NCBI GenBank assembly: GCA_964598485.1
Contig: CAZRCD010000009.1
Coordinates: forward strand, 1 to 64,000
From: SOJA01 sp964598485
GTDB taxonomy: Archaea > Thermoproteota > Bathyarchaeia > Bathyarchaeales > Bathycorpusculaceae
Direction: 5' to 3'
DNA length: 64,000 nucleotides
Below are positions 17,210 to 24,512 of the stretch, piece after piece (positions within the stretch are counted from its first letter, which is position 1; every line of letters begins with the position of its first letter). The notes beneath the pieces are model-generated. The model did no database searches, was not told the DNA's origin, and saw only the letters and a list, made by a program, of their open reading frames with translations. Made by a program: the position numbers and the translations under genes.

Positions 17210-18858
17210 TACCAGTCTATAAAATTGAAATTTGGAATGCGACACCAGAGAAAATTCACACTATCACAAGTGACGCTTTAGACGTTAAAATCAAAGAAAC
17301 ATTAACTCAGGGAATTGGAACTTTCAGTTTCACTGTTCCAACAAAAAAGAATGGAGACACATACTACTATAATGATGTAGTTGTAAATGATCTTGTGAAA
17401 ATGTGGTTAGCCTATGATGCCGTGCCTGGCGATCCGCTCACGGTTGGTAGAATCTATCAGATCACAGCTCCCTTAAGCGTTGACAGTGGTTACTTGCGGC
17501 ATTTTGCATGTAGCAATCAAGGCGAAATTTTGCAGCGTAGAATCAAAACTCGAAAGGCATGGGAAGGAATAGGCGCAAGCACAATCGTAACCGAGTTAGC
17601 CAACGACTTATCTTTGACCTTAGGTGAAATAACAGCGGATGCTACAGCGGTAACACTAATGTGTGACGGAGAAACCTACTTCGACGTGTTAAGCAAAGTT
17701 AGCGATTACTGGTTTGATGCTGGAACACAAGTGAAAAAAGACTTTTTTGTTTCATGGGATAATAAGTTGCATTGGAAAACTAGGCCGATTAGAACTGCTG
17801 GAGTAGAAACTCTCACGGTAGGCAGCAACATTTTAAGTTATCGCGTGTTGCGTGACTTGCTTGCTGTTAAAAACAAGATTTGGGTGTATGGGCATGACGC
17901 GCCTTTTGATCCTAACCGTGCAGTATTGAATTATGCGGGGAGAACTTTTCCAGTTAGTGGTGACGCTTGGACTTACGGGTCAGATTGGACTGCAACAAAA
18001 GGCACTCTCTCAAGTAACGACACCGACCAAAAAGTTGGAATTAACTGTTTAAGGTGTGCAGCAGACGGAAGCTATGACTGTCAATACTACAGAACTTTCA
18101 GTCAAATGAGCGTGGAAGGCAAAGAAGGTTATTCAGCGCTACAGTTTTGGGGAAGACGAAGCGCGTTATTAGCTGATGATCATCATGTCCGGATTTGGTG
18201 TCCTGACGACAGTAACTATTTTGAATGGTCGTTCGCTGACCCCGGCGTTAATGGTGTATGGGCTTTCAGAATCGCACGTTTAGGCGACAACAACACTTAT
18301 GATGCAGATACTAATCCGAGTGGTGAATGGGTCAGTCATGGTTCGCCAACTTGGAATAACATGCAAGGAATAGAATTTCTGGTTGACAGTGGCATGGCTT
18401 TCAACTGGGACTTAGACGGTTTATGCTTCAGTTTCGGAAGATGGAGAGGCACAGCGGAAGATGCAACTAGCCAAACAGATTATGGACAGCGCGACGTTAT
18501 AATCGTAGATGATTTATTGCCTAGTGACAGTGACTGCACGAAAAGAGCGGAGACATTATTGTATCAGCTTAAAGATGGTGTGAACCGTTTAGACGTTGTC
18601 ATACGTGGAAACACGAATGTTAAGATAGGCGACAGATTAAGCATAACAATTCCAGCGGAAGACATTAGCGCAGCGGATTATGATGTGGTGACAGTGGAAC
18701 ATTCATTAACAGCTAAAGGCGGCTTTGGCACCTGCGCAACCTTAGTGAACAGCGCAAACATACGGCAGCCTCCCGCTACATCTATTCAGGAGATCTTGGT
18801 GGATCAACAAAGAAGTCAGAGACGCTTGGGAAAAGGCTTGTATTATATAGCGCGTTAA
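17206..18858 (+). CDS. tail hub/baseplate-like protein
   Basis: A 550-residue protein starting at ATG 17206, which overlaps the preceding stop. The N-terminal part (MIPVYKIEIWN, IKETLTQGIGTFSFTVPTKK, then LVKMWLAYD) and the later GNTNVKIGDRLSITIPAED with VTVEHSLTAKGGFGT resemble siphovirus baseplate-hub proteins of the Gp37-like type. The middle (about residues 250-440) is an inserted beta-rich domain with DWTATKGTLSSND and QFWGRRSALL, perhaps a carbohydrate-binding module. It is likely the tail tip that contacts the cell. Confidence 0.65.
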   Translation: MIPVYKIEIWNATPEKIHTITSDALDVKIKETLTQGIGTFSFTVPTKKNGDTYYYNDVVVNDLVKMWLAYDAVPGDPLTVGRIYQITAPLSVDSGYLRHFACSNQGEILQRRIKTRKAWEGIGASTIVTELANDLSLTLGEITADATAVTLMCDGETYFDVLSKVSDYWFDAGTQVKKDFFVSWDNKLHWKTRPIRTAGVETLTVGSNILSYRVLRDLLAVKNKIWVYGHDAPFDPNRAVLNYAGRTFPVSGDAWTYGSDWTATKGTLSSNDTDQKVGINCLRCAADGSYDCQYYRTFSQMSVEGKEGYSALQFWGRRSALLADDHHVRIWCPDDSNYFEWSFADPGVNGVWAFRIARLGDNNTYDADTNPSGEWVSHGSPTWNNMQGIEFLVDSGMAFNWDLDGLCFSFGRWRGTAEDATSQTDYGQRDVIIVDDLLPSDSDCTKRAETLLYQLKDGVNRLDVVIRGNTNVKIGDRLSITIPAEDISAADYDVVTVEHSLTAKGGFGTCATLVNSANIRQPPATSIQEILVDQQRSQRRLGKGLYYIAR

Positions 18859-18859
18859 C

Positions 18860-19018
18860 GTGGCTTGGAACATGAGCTCTAAAACATGCGGTAAATGCAA
18901 AGTGGAGTTAGACTTCATAGAAAACTGGGCGACAGAACAATACGACTATTTCTTGTATCAATGCCCACAATGTAGAAAAGTGGTTGTGGAACGCAAGGAT
19001 TTTTTCGCGAAACAATAA
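18860..19018 (+). CDS. 52-residue zinc ribbon protein
   Basis: A short gene starting at GTG 18860, one base after the tail-hub stop. The product has CGKCKVEL and, 20 residues later, CPQCRKVVVER, a four-cysteine zinc ribbon. It ends the late operon. The function is unknown. Confidence 0.55.
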   Translation: MAWNMSSKTCGKCKVELDFIENWATEQYDYFLYQCPQCRKVVVERKDFFAKQ

Positions 19019-19049
19019 CGGTTTACCCTAGCCTAATAGACATAAAACC

Positions 19050-19436
19050 CTAACCCTTCTTTTCTTCTAATAATGGTTCTCCACAACAACCCCAAACTAA
19101 ACATGGTTTACCACAATGAGGACATAGAATTAATTTTTGTTTGAGCAACTTCTTGAGTAAAACAATATTAGCTTCAACCATTGCTTCTTCCACAATTTTT
19201 GGATCCTCTTGGTGTTCAAGAATGTCTCGAAGAATTTTTTCTGGAGGTTCGCTAGGCGGTCCTGTATACTTCAAATCGTCTTCAATGTGACTTAATGCTT
19301 CTTCTAACGTCTTATAGTGTTTATGTAACCAATCATGCATAGGATACATTTCATTATTCCATCTTTCTTTTAGCCACTCCTTTTGATACTTATCTATATC
19401 TTCCTTTGAGACTGTTGGTTCGGGTATAGGTTTCAT
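19050..19436 (-). CDS. hypothetical protein with C-terminal zinc motif
   Basis: A 128-residue acidic helical protein (many Glu and Lys, YQKEWLKERWNNEMYPMHDW near the start) ending with CPHCGKPCLVWGCCGEP, a probable zinc knuckle. It is encoded downstream of, and 3 bases from, an AbrB-type regulator gene on the same strand, so the pair form a small leftward operon that may control lysogeny or act as a toxin-antitoxin-like unit. Confidence 0.55.
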   Translation of the reverse strand: MKPIPEPTVSKEDIDKYQKEWLKERWNNEMYPMHDWLHKHYKTLEEALSHIEDDLKYTGPPSEPPEKILRDILEHQEDPKIVEEAMVEANIVLLKKLLKQKLILCPHCGKPCLVWGCCGEPLLEEKKG

Positions 19437-19439
19437 GGC

Positions 19440-19601
19440 TTATTCCTTCTTTTCCACGATTACGTGTTGGTTGTCAACCCATAGCTGAACAACGTCGCCC
19501 TTCTTAATGTTAAGATGTTTAGCTATTTCTTTGGGGATAGTGATTTTCAAACTGTTTCCGACTTGAACAACTTTTATTTCAAACTTCACTGGCAAACTCA
19601 T
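19440..19601 (-). CDS. AbrB/MazE-type DNA-binding protein
   Basis: A 53-residue SpoVT-AbrB domain: FEIKVVQVGNSLKITIPKEI, then a helix, then NIKKGDVVQLWVDN with a final strand. This fold dimerises to bind DNA, as in antitoxins and transition-state regulators. It lies next to a region with repeated GGATATCC palindromes (19643 and 19666), its likely operator, and is divergent from the recombinase operon starting at 19697. Confidence 0.75.
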   Translation of the reverse strand: MSLPVKFEIKVVQVGNSLKITIPKEIAKHLNIKKGDVVQLWVDNQHVIVEKKE

Positions 19602-19696
19602 AACCTATCACATGAATATCTTTTAGATATACTTAAATATAAGGATATCCCTTAATTAGTAATGAGGATATCCACAGAATATATGGGAGTGATGGT
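19602..19696. promoter_or_regulatory. operator region with repeated GGATATCC
   Basis: The gap between the leftward AbrB gene and the rightward recombinase operon holds GGATATCC at 19643-19650 and again at 19666-19673 (23 bases apart, about two helical turns), plus a related GAATATC/TAGATAT pair near 19613-19630. A TATA-like ACTTAAATATAAGG overlaps them. This suggests autoregulation by the AbrB protein and control of the recombinase genes. Confidence 0.5.
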
Positions 19697-19804
19697 ATGA
19701 CAAAAACATGCAAAAAATGCAAAGAGCAAGGCATCTATCAACCTCTGGAATTCAGGGGTTCTCACAGCTATTGTGTAAAATGTGGACGCGTGGAGATGAA
19801 TTAA
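19697..19804 (+). CDS. 35-residue zinc ribbon protein
   Basis: A short gene after GGGAGTGATGGT. The product starts MTKTCKKCKEQGIYQPLEF and has a second pair in YCVKCGRVEMN, making a zinc ribbon. It is followed after one base by the next gene and is the first of the recombinase operon. The function is unknown. Confidence 0.5.
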   Translation: MTKTCKKCKEQGIYQPLEFRGSHSYCVKCGRVEMN

Positions 19805-19805
19805 C

Positions 19806-20063
19806 ATGCAGATTATGCTTCGCAAATCCAATGAGGGGCACATCAACTTGTTTCAGTGGTCTGTCAATGGTGAAACATGGTATTGGATAAATGCAGCTCA
19901 AATAATTCCAGAGCCTAACGGAGATCCAGATCCAGTGCGGGCTTTACAGTTTTATCAAAAAGCCATGAATGGAATGTGCGCGTATCCAGAGTTTTGGATC
20001 TCTCTGTTTGAAGGCACGTATGACAGAAACACAAAAGTTTTGAGGGTCAAGAAAAATGCGTGA
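19806..20063 (+). CDS. hypothetical protein, recombinase operon
   Basis: An 85-residue protein rich in aromatic residues (INLFQWSVNGETWYWINAAQ; MCAYPEFWISLFEGTYDRN). It overlaps the recombinase gene by 8 bases. No family is recognised; it may assist or regulate recombination. Confidence 0.5.
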   Translation: MQIMLRKSNEGHINLFQWSVNGETWYWINAAQIIPEPNGDPDPVRALQFYQKAMNGMCAYPEFWISLFEGTYDRNTKVLRVKKNA

Positions 20064-20820
20064 ATGGATGAGGCGAAGCACACCAATAGTTATTCGCCGG
20101 ACAGATATTAAGAAAGTGCATGACTACGCTCGCATCCATTGTAAGTTGCGCGATTACTTAATGATTCGCCTGCCTATGCAAATCGGCTTGCGCGTAAGCG
20201 AAATCCGCACGTTAAACATTGAAGATATAAATTTTGAGGATCGCCGTTTTCAAGTGTTGGACAGCAAAAAAAAGCAGTTTTACCCTTTGCCTCTGGACAC
20301 TATCACATTACAGTTGATCCAAGACTTAATTGGTGACCGGTGGGAAGGCACTGTTTTCACCAGGGAAGACAGCTTGAAGGTTGCCCGACTGAACAAGCCC
20401 CTCAGCAGAACAGCAATCTGGTATCTATTTGACGGGATCGGCGTTAAGGCTGGCGTGGAAGGTTTCAGCCCTAGACTTTGCCGTCACTATTTCAGTGCTA
20501 AGTGGCATGAAGACATGAAGAAACGTGACTCTAAAAAGACGCTTGAGGGCTTAAGACGAATTTTAAGACATACTAGCTTAACTACGACACAAGTTTATCT
20601 GCAACGCCTCACGTTTTTCGAAGACCTCCAAGACCAATTCCAAGAGATCCAAGAGCCCTATATCGCAACGCGCCAAGTCTCAGACTTTTACCGAGAATGG
20701 TGTAGCAAATGCAGAATGGAGCCTGTCTGCAAAATTATGGATCAAGCATGCGCGAGCGAATGGGCTACAGGCTGCAAGTTTCACGTGCCTAAACAACAAA
20801 TCAAAATAAACAGAGTATAA
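20056..20820 (+). CDS. second tyrosine recombinase (XerC/D-like, no arm domain)
   Basis: A 254-residue recombinase that begins almost directly with the catalytic domain. The first catalytic Arg is in IGLRVSEIRTL (about residue 49), the HxLR box reads SPRLCRHYFSAKW, and the end of the active site is RILRHTSLTTTQVYLQ with the nucleophilic Tyr. The usual N-terminal core-binding domain is missing. A C-terminal extension carries CSKCRMEPVCKIMDQACASE and a later GCKFH, a possible metal site. Both features are unusual for an integrase. It may resolve multimers or invert DNA rather than integrate. Confidence 0.8.
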   Translation: MREWMRRSTPIVIRRTDIKKVHDYARIHCKLRDYLMIRLPMQIGLRVSEIRTLNIEDINFEDRRFQVLDSKKKQFYPLPLDTITLQLIQDLIGDRWEGTVFTREDSLKVARLNKPLSRTAIWYLFDGIGVKAGVEGFSPRLCRHYFSAKWHEDMKKRDSKKTLEGLRRILRHTSLTTTQVYLQRLTFFEDLQDQFQEIQEPYIATRQVSDFYREWCSKCRMEPVCKIMDQACASEWATGCKFHVPKQQIKINRV

Positions 20821-21069
20821 TGACACGTGTCAGTTCCTTTCTTAAGAGTTCATATAAGGGCACGTCCCAAAGTTTATGCAATTTCGTAAACTTTTTATGG
20901 GGTTCCTAGAAGTTTCATGTCGAACCACGAATGGTTTGGGATGGACCGCTAAGTGTAACTCATATTCAAGAATTAAGACCATGGTTTAACGGTGCTCAGT
21001 CCTTAGCACCTGTGATTGAGAAACTTGATGTGGTTTTAGGAATAGTTATATGTCGTTAATGTCTTACAA
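20821..21069. other. right-end non-coding part of element 1
   Basis: This stretch of 250 bases follows the recombinase gene. It includes the palindrome GACACGTGTC at 20822-20831 and a possible 42-codon frame at 20931-21059 (MVWDGPLSVTHIQELRPWFN at its start). That frame has no ribosome-binding site and its reality is uncertain. GTTAATG (21055-21061) is a proposed integrase arm site. Confidence 0.35.
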
Positions 21070-21078
21070 CAAGATTTA
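21070..21078. repeat. candidate right attachment site, element 1
   Basis: CAAGATTTA, identical to 5747-5755. It runs into TTTATATGG, a TATA-like box for the TRAM operon, so joining left and right flanks would rebuild a plausible intergenic promoter. See the left copy for the limits of this call. Confidence 0.4.
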
Positions 21079-21117
21079 TATGGTGGAACGGCTTTTTTGC
21101 ATGTAATTAGCCTTCCC

Positions 21118-21151
21118 AAAACTTGTGTTACTGACGTGACACTGAAGTTTT
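21118..21151 (+). promoter_or_regulatory. stable hairpin in leader of TRAM operon
   Basis: AAAACTTGTGTTAC (21118-21131) pairs with GTGACAC and AAGTTTT (21136-21151), giving a stem of about 14 pairs with a TGAC loop and a 2-base bulge. It lies between the TATA-like box near 21077 and the start codon at 21192. A second weak fold (CTGGTTCC with AGGA, CAG) follows. It could be a binding site for the encoded RNA-binding protein. Confidence 0.45.
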
Positions 21152-21191
21152 GTTGGAGAGGCTGGTTCCGCGATAAGGACGAAAGCAGAAT

Positions 21192-21476
21192 ATGCCGAGA
21201 AGACTACCAGAAAAAACGAGAAACGCTAAAAGGAAATTAAGAAGACGCGGAAGCAAAAGAAGGTACCGCCCAAGCAAACCATTTTTGCAAAAAGCACCCA
21301 TATGGAGGGGTCAACAATTAGAGGTTGTCATTGATGACATTGGAAGCAGGGGCGACGGAATAGCGAGAATGCACAACTACATGATTTTTGTTTCTGGAGG
21401 CAAGGTCGGCGAACGTATTACGGTCAAGATTGTGTCTGTTGGCGGTAAATTCGCTGTCGCGGAAAGAATACCCTGA
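21192..21476 (+). CDS. TRAM-domain RNA-binding protein with basic N-terminus
   Basis: A 94-residue protein. Residues 1-35 are extremely basic (RKLRRRGSKRRYRP). Residues 37-94 are a TRAM domain: GQQLEVVIDDIGSRGDGIAR, then FVSGGKVGERITVKI and VGGKFAVAERI. In archaea such single-domain proteins bind tRNA and rRNA and act as RNA chaperones, in the manner of cold-shock proteins. The basic tail is an addition. It is followed by an OB-fold gene and a second TRAM gene in one rightward cluster. Confidence 0.85.
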   Translation: MPRRLPEKTRNAKRKLRRRGSKRRYRPSKPFLQKAPIWRGQQLEVVIDDIGSRGDGIARMHNYMIFVSGGKVGERITVKIVSVGGKFAVAERIP

Positions 21477-21492
21477 ACAAGGAGGATGAGAA

Positions 21493-21783
21493 TTGGAAAT
21501 AAAAGATTTGCGGAATGGAATGAAACGTGTCACTGTTGAAGGCACAGTAAAAGAAAAAGCTGAAACACGTGAGGTTCGATCGAGATTCGGAGACAAAACG
21601 TACAACGTGGCAACAGCCATCATCAGCGACGAAACGGGCTCAATAAAACTGACGTTATGGAACGAACAGATCGACCAAGTAAACGTGAACGACAAGGTCA
21701 AAGTGGAAAATGGATACATCACAAGCTTCAGAGGAGAGATTCAGTTAAACGTTGGAAAATACGGAGAACTCACGGTCGAGTAA
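21493..21783 (+). CDS. OB-fold nucleic-acid-binding protein (RPA/SSB-like)
   Basis: A 96-residue single OB fold: VTVEGTVKEKAETREVRSRF, ATAIISDETGSIKLTLWNEQ, VNVNDKVKVENGYITSFRGE. The DETGSIKLTLWN element is typical of archaeal RPA/aspartyl-tRNA-synthetase-type OB domains. It starts at TTG 21493 after GGAGG. It is probably a single-stranded DNA or RNA binder that works with the flanking TRAM proteins. Confidence 0.8.
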   Translation: MEIKDLRNGMKRVTVEGTVKEKAETREVRSRFGDKTYNVATAIISDETGSIKLTLWNEQIDQVNVNDKVKVENGYITSFRGEIQLNVGKYGELTVE

Positions 21784-21836
21784 ACCGAGAAAATAGATGA
21801 AACAATTTTTATCACACGAGATGAGAGGTGAAACGG

Positions 21837-22094
21837 ATGGAAGAAAGAAGAGGTTTCGGCAGAAGAAACAGCTTCCCACCAAAACCAGTTGAAATTGGAA
21901 AAGAATATGAAGTTGACATTCAAGAAACAAGCCGCAGAGGAGAAGGCATAGCCCGAATAAAGGGTTTAGTAACTTTCATACCAAACAGAAAACCAGGCGA
22001 CCACGTTAAAATAAGGATAACAAGAATAAGCAGAAGATTCGCAGAAGCCGAAGTCGTTCAAGAAGGAGAAACGGAAGAAAAAGAAGAGAAATAA
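21837..22094 (+). CDS. TRAM-domain protein, second copy
   Basis: An 85-residue protein. After a short basic segment, EIGKEYEVDIQETSRRGEGI and FIPNRKPGDHVKIRITRISR followed by FAEAEVV form a TRAM domain; the end is acidic (EGETEEKEEK). GAGGTGA at 21824-21830 fits the ATG at 21837 rather than the in-frame GTG at 21828. It is a paralogue of the protein encoded at 21192. Confidence 0.85.
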   Translation: MEERRGFGRRNSFPPKPVEIGKEYEVDIQETSRRGEGIARIKGLVTFIPNRKPGDHVKIRITRISRRFAEAEVVQEGETEEKEEK

Positions 22095-22098
22095 CCAA

Positions 22099-22339
22099 CT
22101 ACAATTCTCCTTTGATTTCCCTCTTCAACTTTTCAAAGAAGTTCTCCATAAATCGCAGTCTCCCTTTGGCTATTTCCCTTGCCTTTTGCGTGTATAACCT
22201 TTCTGGGACAAGCTTGAACTTCAACTCGAATTCTAAATTAGGAGTGTGTTTAGATATGTCTCTAACCCTTCCATCAGCTTTCTCTTCGACAACATTATCT
22301 TTCAAGTACTCTTGGATTGAAATGTCCGAATAGATTTTC
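22099..22339 (-). pseudogene. 3' part of HD-domain phosphohydrolase gene split by element 2
   Basis: Read leftward from the 9-base att core, the host frame gives KIYSDISIQEYLKDNVVEEK and ends with LYTQKAREIAKGRLRFMENF FEKLKREIKGEL. This is the C-terminal part of an HD-domain phosphohydrolase. Its missing N-terminal part lies on the same strand at 29400-29838, beyond the 7-kb element. Joining the two at the repeat (AAAATCTA then TTCGGAC) restores the frame exactly at QKI-YSD. The apparent open frame continuing to about 22392 is element sequence. Confidence 0.85.
22331..22339. repeat. attL core of element 2
   Basis: TAGATTTTC, identical to 29391-29399. The host HD gene continues to the left on the minus strand; element sequence begins at 22340. 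The role is shown by the exact restoration of the host reading frame when one copy and the intervening DNA are removed. Confidence 0.85.
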
Positions 22340-23045
22340 GGAAGAAACGAATTAGAAACTTTAATGTTCGCGTCACCATAGATTATTCGAGCTTATCAAA
22401 CGAACAAAAGCCCATTTTAAGCTTCTTTTTAATAGGGGAGACAAGACAGGACACCATACACGCCAAGGGCATAATGCACACAAAACCCAGCCTAAACGCT
22501 TTCAAATACCTAGTTATGCATGGAAACCGTGTAGAGACAGAAAAGTTTTTTGGTGTTAGTGAGCTTCTATAGTTAAAACAAGCCCTCTGGAGCCTTCGTT
22601 TCAACTTGCAGAAACCTAGCTTTTCATTTCAATGTCAAAATTCAGAAAATCCTCTAGCAATTGCTGAGATCGGTTGCGATGAAAGTTCGCCAGAACCTTC
22701 TGAACCGTCTTTTTCTGTTCCATACTTGACACCACATAGGATCTCGTAACCCTCACGATATAAGGTTTCCGATGGAAAAATAATATATAGACTGAACGCT
22801 AATTTAATGAAGGGGAAATAATCTGCCCTTTGCCTTGCTTCAACCAGCAACAATTTTGGCATCTCCAAATTTCCCCCATCATTAATTCGAGCGCTTCTAA
22901 CTTTGAAAAAGCCTGTTTAACACGTAGCTGTATATTTGCGAAAACAGACTGAAGCATGAATGTTAACAATTAGCTTTTTTATTGCAATTCAGAACCGTTA
23001 ATCTTTTAAACGGTTAATCGCAGAGTCAATAAATGGAGAATCAAC
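22340..23045. other. left-end region of element 2 without a clear gene
   Basis: About 700 bases with no convincing gene. A rightward frame open from 22321 to the TAG at 22572 encodes protein-like sequence (HAKGIMHTKPSLNAFKYLVM, then HGNRVETEKFFGVSELL) but has no start codon before 22474, so it may be a broken gene tail. A leftward frame at 22635-22868 is unsupported. AACCGTTAATC and AAACGGTTAATCG near 22991-23015 form a repeat close to the promoter of the gene at 23046. Confidence 0.4.
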
Positions 23046-23249
23046 ATGGTCAAAAAAAGAAAAACAATAGCCCATGCGAAAACTATGATTCATAGCGGAA
23101 GTGTGCTGATTGGTCTCTTCGCTGGAATTTGCTTAGTGATCGGCGCTCAATATTTTGAAAGACAAGCAAAACTCAGAGCTTTCAGAAACGCGAGAGTAAG
23201 AGCGGTTGCGTTTAGAACACAGAACCAAAATCCACGCATTCTAAGGTGA
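23046..23249 (+). CDS. small membrane protein of element 2
   Basis: A 67-residue protein with one transmembrane helix (about residues 17-35, SGSVLIGLFAGICLVIGAQY) between two basic ends; the C-terminus is rich in Arg. It starts at ATG 23046 and overlaps the RHH-like gene by 4 bases. The function is unknown. Confidence 0.55.
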   Translation: MVKKRKTIAHAKTMIHSGSVLIGLFAGICLVIGAQYFERQAKLRAFRNARVRAVAFRTQNQNPRILR

Positions 23250-23434
23250 CTTTCTTGGGAAAAAAACTGTTAGGCGCGAAAGTTGAACAGGACATTTATG
23301 AGAGTTTTGGCGAGGTCGCATGGAGACAGAAACTCAGCGTATCACAGCTGCTCAGAAAACTAATCACGGAAAATCTCAAAAAGAACGGAGTTAAGGTGAA
23401 GGCGATTAAAATTGAAAAAATCAAAGACAAGTAA
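23246..23434 (+). CDS. RHH-like small DNA-binding protein
   Basis: A 62-residue protein starting at GTG. A strand (LLGAKVEQDIYESFGEVAWR) and helix followed by LSVSQLLRKLITENLKK fit a ribbon-helix-helix domain; the end is basic. It overlaps both neighbours, so it is part of a rightward operon, and may be a plasmid copy-number or partition regulator. Confidence 0.55.
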   Translation: MTFLGKKLLGAKVEQDIYESFGEVAWRQKLSVSQLLRKLITENLKKNGVKVKAIKIEKIKDK

Positions 23435-24509
23435 GACAGACAGTCAAGACAAGAGCGAAAACATCAAGACAGAGCCCAGACAACACCAAGACAAGAACCA
23501 AGACAACATCAAGACAGAGCCAAAAGACAGTGAAAAGCCTACCGTAGTGCCTTACATAGCGTCTGAACCTATGTCTTCTGATATGTCTGAACCTTCTGAG
23601 AGTGACTTGAAAAAAGAACAAGAGAAAACAAAGAAGATGCTTCTAGCAACACAGCTTTTGGAATCTGGTTTTTCCGTTCGCGATGTTAGCCGAGAACTTA
23701 AGCTGTCGAAGAGTCTAGTGGAAAGAGCGAGCAAAAAAGTCAACCGTGAAACATCTAGCCGTCCTAGACAAGAATATATGGAGCAACCCTTCAAAAAGGC
23801 GCTCGAAGAGTCTGAAGCTGACGAATCCCTTCTGTCAACTGGTTGGTTTGAGAAGACGTATAGAAGGCTTCTGAGGATGCGAATTGAGTTCAAAATGATG
23901 CAGAATATGGGTTTACTAGGCGAGCCCGATGGAAATGCAAGCCAAAAAACCCAGAAAATCGATGTCAACGGTTTATTATTCGCGAAAGCCATAAGCGGTA
24001 GTGGCAGCAACAAGGAAATTTTAGAACTTCTCGCGACTTTGAAAACCATGGGGCTTCTTGGAAATTCTCAACAAGCAAATGCATTTGAGACTTATACTAA
24101 AATTCAAGAACTCGAAAAAAATGCAATCGAACAACACAGCAAGGTCGAGGAGCAAGCTTTTGCAAGGGCTGAGGCAAATGCCACTAAAAATCTGATTGTT
24201 AAAACCATTGACAAGTTCGGAGAGCCTTTAATGAATCTGGGAAAAGGCATGTTAAAACCTCCCAACATTCCAAATCCTACGATGCCACAGCCTATGAATC
24301 CAGTTTTTGCAGAACCGCACTCAGGAATTTTGCCACCTAATCCAAACCCAACACCACTGGAAAACTTGACACTTCCGTCAATTCCAAAGAAAACGCCTAT
24401 TATTCCACAACAAAATCCAGTTATTCCACAAGATCCAGATCATCTGGGTTACAGCAATTTGTCTCCCTTAAATCCAGCCCAATCCAAAAAAGCGGCGGAG
24501 GTGACTTAA
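23412..24509 (+). CDS. HTH protein with low-complexity ends
   Basis: A 365-residue protein starting at TTG 23412. Residues 1-60 are a charged, disordered region built from repeats of DNIKTEP/ENIKTEP; the DNA AACATCAAGACAGAGCC occurs twice near 23459 and 23505. Residues about 70-110 (LLATQLLESGFSVRDVSREL, then KLSKSLVERASKKV) form a helix-turn-helix. A helical middle (two similar MGLLG-containing segments) and a Pro/Asn-rich tail (PPNPNPTPLENL) follow. It is probably a DNA-binding partition or regulatory protein; the family is not recognised. Confidence 0.6.
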   Translation: MKKSKTSKTDSQDKSENIKTEPRQHQDKNQDNIKTEPKDSEKPTVVPYIASEPMSSDMSEPSESDLKKEQEKTKKMLLATQLLESGFSVRDVSRELKLSKSLVERASKKVNRETSSRPRQEYMEQPFKKALEESEADESLLSTGWFEKTYRRLLRMRIEFKMMQNMGLLGEPDGNASQKTQKIDVNGLLFAKAISGSGSNKEILELLATLKTMGLLGNSQQANAFETYTKIQELEKNAIEQHSKVEEQAFARAEANATKNLIVKTIDKFGEPLMNLGKGMLKPPNIPNPTMPQPMNPVFAEPHSGILPPNPNPTPLENLTLPSIPKKTPIIPQQNPVIPQDPDHLGYSNLSPLNPAQSKKAAEVT

Positions 24510-24512
24510 CGG

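Larger units (their letters stand above)
5747..21078. mobile_element. integrated virus-like element 1 (tailed-virus relative, capsid genes not recognised)
   Basis: A block of about 15.3 kb running from an integrase gene to a second tyrosine recombinase. It carries a leftward replication/regulation module (7.1-11.1 kb), a rightward packaging and tail module (11.3-19.0 kb) and a control/recombinase module (19.0-20.8 kb). TerS, TerL, an HK97 gp10-like protein and a tail-hub-like protein mark it as related to Caudoviricetes. The ends are proposed from the 9-bp direct repeat CAAGATTTA at 5747 and 21070, flanked inside the element by CATTAAC and GTTAATG. The block is certain as an element; the exact ends are a proposal. 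Confidence 0.75.

Noticed and set aside
22340..22392. Apparent extension of the HD gene C-terminal fragment (ARIIYGDANIKVSNSFLP)
   Set aside because: These bases lie inside the element beyond the att core; the frame is open only by chance, and the true host continuation is on the far side of the element.
22635..22868. 77-codon leftward frame in the left end of element 2
   Set aside because: No start-site support, no family resemblance and atypical composition; left as non-coding.
23459..23521. Repeated AACATCAAGACAGAGCC units suggesting a short repeat array
   Set aside because: Only two full copies, in frame within a low-complexity protein segment; no spacers and no cas genes, so not a CRISPR array.
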